Source: UBA1189 sp045647345 (GTDB lineage Bacteria; Bacteroidota; Bacteroidia; Bacteroidales; Bacteroidaceae). From it: a stretch of DNA of 20,686 bases. Below are positions 19,385-20,686 of the stretch, one piece after another (the first letter of the stretch is position 1; each line of letters starts with the position of its first letter). The notes under the pieces were generated by a model. The model ran no database searches, was not told the origin of the DNA, and saw only the letters and a program-made list of their open reading frames with translations. The translations under genes were made by a program, and so were the position numbers. The stretch spans positions 1 through 20,686 of the forward strand of contig JAZRMG010000049.1 of assembly GCA_045647345.1 (NCBI GenBank), given 5' to 3'.

Positions 19385-20686
19385 TCATTCACCATTCATC
19401 TCCTCCGGCTTCGCCGTATTCTTCACCTGCACGCGGTTGCTGTAGGGGCTGAATCGGCCTTCGTTGGTGCGCAGGCGCATCTCGTACTGTGCCTCTTCGC
19501 CGGGGCGCAGGCCGTTGTCGACGGTGTGGGCATCGTGCACCGATACAGACTTGAGGTGGCGGAAGAACTCATCTTCGGGTCGCTTGCGGAAGATCACCAG
19601 GTAGGCATCCTTGGCTACCGCCTCGGTGAGCCCCTTCATCTCCCAGGCGAGCTGTGCCTTCTTGGTCTCCTCGTTGAACTGTCCGAAGAGCTTGATCTCG
19701 ATGGGCAGCACCACCTCGCCCTTGAAGAGGAACGATGTGGCAAACGACATGCCCGACGACAGGCCGCTGCGGTTGATGGTCTCTACGGCGTAGTAGTAGC
19801 GCTTGGTCATGTGGGGCTCGGGATCATCGGTTATGGTGAGGCGGCCATCGGCGATGGAGTCGGGCGTGAGCACGCGGACAATCTGCCAGTCCTGCTCGCC
19901 CTCCATGCGGCGGAACACGTTGTAGCACAGGATATCGGGTTCCGATGCGGGATGCCACTTCATGTTCACCGTCTTGTCGGTCATCCACAGCGTGTCGATA
20001 CGGCAAACCGATGGTGGCACGATGGTGAGACGCTCTACACGCAGCGTGTCGGAGGGGACAGAGCCGTTGCCGGCATAGTCGCGTGCCTTCACGTAGTAGT
20101 AGCGGTAGGGCTCGGCGGTCTTCATTGACAGGGTGTCAACGAACATCGTGTCGGCGCTGTAGAATCCCGGGTGCTGGGCAAAGGGATGATCGAGGTCGTT
20201 GGCCCAGTAGATCTCGTAACCCTCGATGTCGACCGAGGTCGAGGGGCGCCAGTTCATCATCATCAGTCCGCTCATGTCCATGGCCGCACGCAGGCGTGTG
20301 GGCGGTGCAGGCGGCATGAGGTCGTGGATGTGTATGGGTAGCGGCATGGAGATGGTCATGTTGAGTGCCGTGTCGGTAGCGGCGATCACCAGCGTACCGC
20401 TCTCCAGTCCGGTGACGTCGACCTTGATGATGGTGTCGCCGGGTGCCACGGGATTCTTCACGAGGGGTATCATCATGCCCTCGTTGAGCAGGCGGCGCTG
20501 CTCGTCGTTGAGCTGCTGGGCCACGCTGTCGGGGATGTCGATGTTGATGCGGTCCTTGTAGTTGGGGTTCTGGTAGAAGGGGATATAGCCCACGAGGTCC
20601 TCCTCGATAGAGTCTTTCACGATGTGTATGTATGCATCGATATGGTCGCTGTTCTCGTCGCGCACGATCTCGATAAACTCGAGCAG
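19385..20686 (-). CDS. Fibronectin type III domain protein, N-terminus outside the window
   Basis: 434 codons are visible; the frame stays open to the window edge, so the true start lies beyond it. Residues below count from the visible end. About 115-215 is an FN3 module opening with MPPAPPTRLRAAMDMSGLMM and containing NWRPSTSVDIEGYEIYWAND and YYYVKARDYAGNG. About 218-320 is a second (MKWHPASEPDILCYNVFRRM, RYYYAVETINRSGLSSG). About 330-420 is a third, more diverged (LAWEMKGLTEAVAKDAYLVI, YEMRLRTNEGRFSPYSNRV). No enzyme motif is visible. It is likely a large secreted or surface protein; such chains of FN3 repeats are common in Bacteroidales surface systems. The last residues (EMNGE) come from the ATTCACCATTCATC repeat. 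It is upstream of, and probably co-transcribed with, the lipoprotein gene. Confidence 0.85.
   Translation of the reverse strand: MLEFIEIVRDENSDHIDAYIHIVKDSIEEDLVGYIPFYQNPNYKDRINIDIPDSVAQQLNDEQRRLLNEGMMIPLVKNPVAPGDTIIKVDVTGLESGTLVIAATDTALNMTISMPLPIHIHDLMPPAPPTRLRAAMDMSGLMMMNWRPSTSVDIEGYEIYWANDLDHPFAQHPGFYSADTMFVDTLSMKTAEPYRYYYVKARDYAGNGSVPSDTLRVERLTIVPPSVCRIDTLWMTDKTVNMKWHPASEPDILCYNVFRRMEGEQDWQIVRVLTPDSIADGRLTITDDPEPHMTKRYYYAVETINRSGLSSGMSFATSFLFKGEVVLPIEIKLFGQFNEETKKAQLAWEMKGLTEAVAKDAYLVIFRKRPEDEFFRHLKSVSVHDAHTVDNGLRPGEEAQYEMRLRTNEGRFSPYSNRVQVKNTAKPEEMNGE

Overview
The window looks like chromosomal DNA from a Bacteroidales bacterium (Bacteroidaceae- or Prevotellaceae-like; the genus cannot be fixed from here). 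The evidence is the promoter style (-7 boxes of the form TAnnTTTG), a lipoprotein-rich content, a one-piece hybrid two-component regulator ending in an AraC domain, a CXXC-less thioredoxin-fold lipoprotein, and the Bacteroidales-specific set HU-related protein / smalltalk peptide / M15 peptidase / DUF4248 / DUF3987. I found no rRNA, tRNA, transposase, integrase or CRISPR array.

Region 1 (1-3208) is ordinary chromosome. It holds the 3' end of a probable DUF2723 membrane glycosyltransferase, a directly abutting polysaccharide deacetylase, a DUF4369/thioredoxin-like lipoprotein, and a convergent tRNA-dihydrouridine synthase. A long hairpin sits between the last two.

Region 2 (3234-11040, minus strand) is a four-gene cluster behind one good promoter. 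It encodes a small exported protein with a sorting-domain-like C-terminus, a 1274-residue exported protein with four fibronectin-III-like repeats, a membrane-anchored AraC protein, and a TPR-sensor-kinase-receiver-AraC hybrid regulator. An extracellular module encoded with its own regulators is the likely reading. The dus gene follows 25 bp downstream and may be co-transcribed.

Region 3 (11100-18300) is the accessory part. A minus-strand group (HU-related protein, 29-residue smalltalk peptide, a possible 19-residue hydrophobic peptide, M15 peptidase) diverges from a plus-strand group (DUF4248, a frameshifted four-helix-bundle protein, then DUF3987). The two promoters face each other across a control region with three inverted repeats. 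Two minus-strand genes, a duplicated two-TM membrane protein and a coiled-coil protein, sit between the four-helix gene and DUF3987. The spaces hold unusual repeats: 9-bp CTATAGnnn arrays joined to CCCTCAA arrays with fixed polarity (four copies of the composite), four iteron-like 22-bp repeats, and a pair of about 80-bp inverted repeats that bracket the DUF3987 gene. This is the most likely place for an undescribed system: a small repeat-bounded island with phage- or satellite-like parts (a P-loop protein, a nucleoid protein, a peptidoglycan hydrolase and tiny membrane peptides).

Region 4 (18407-20686, minus) encodes a lipoprotein and, upstream of it, the C-terminal part of a fibronectin-III-repeat surface protein that runs off the window.
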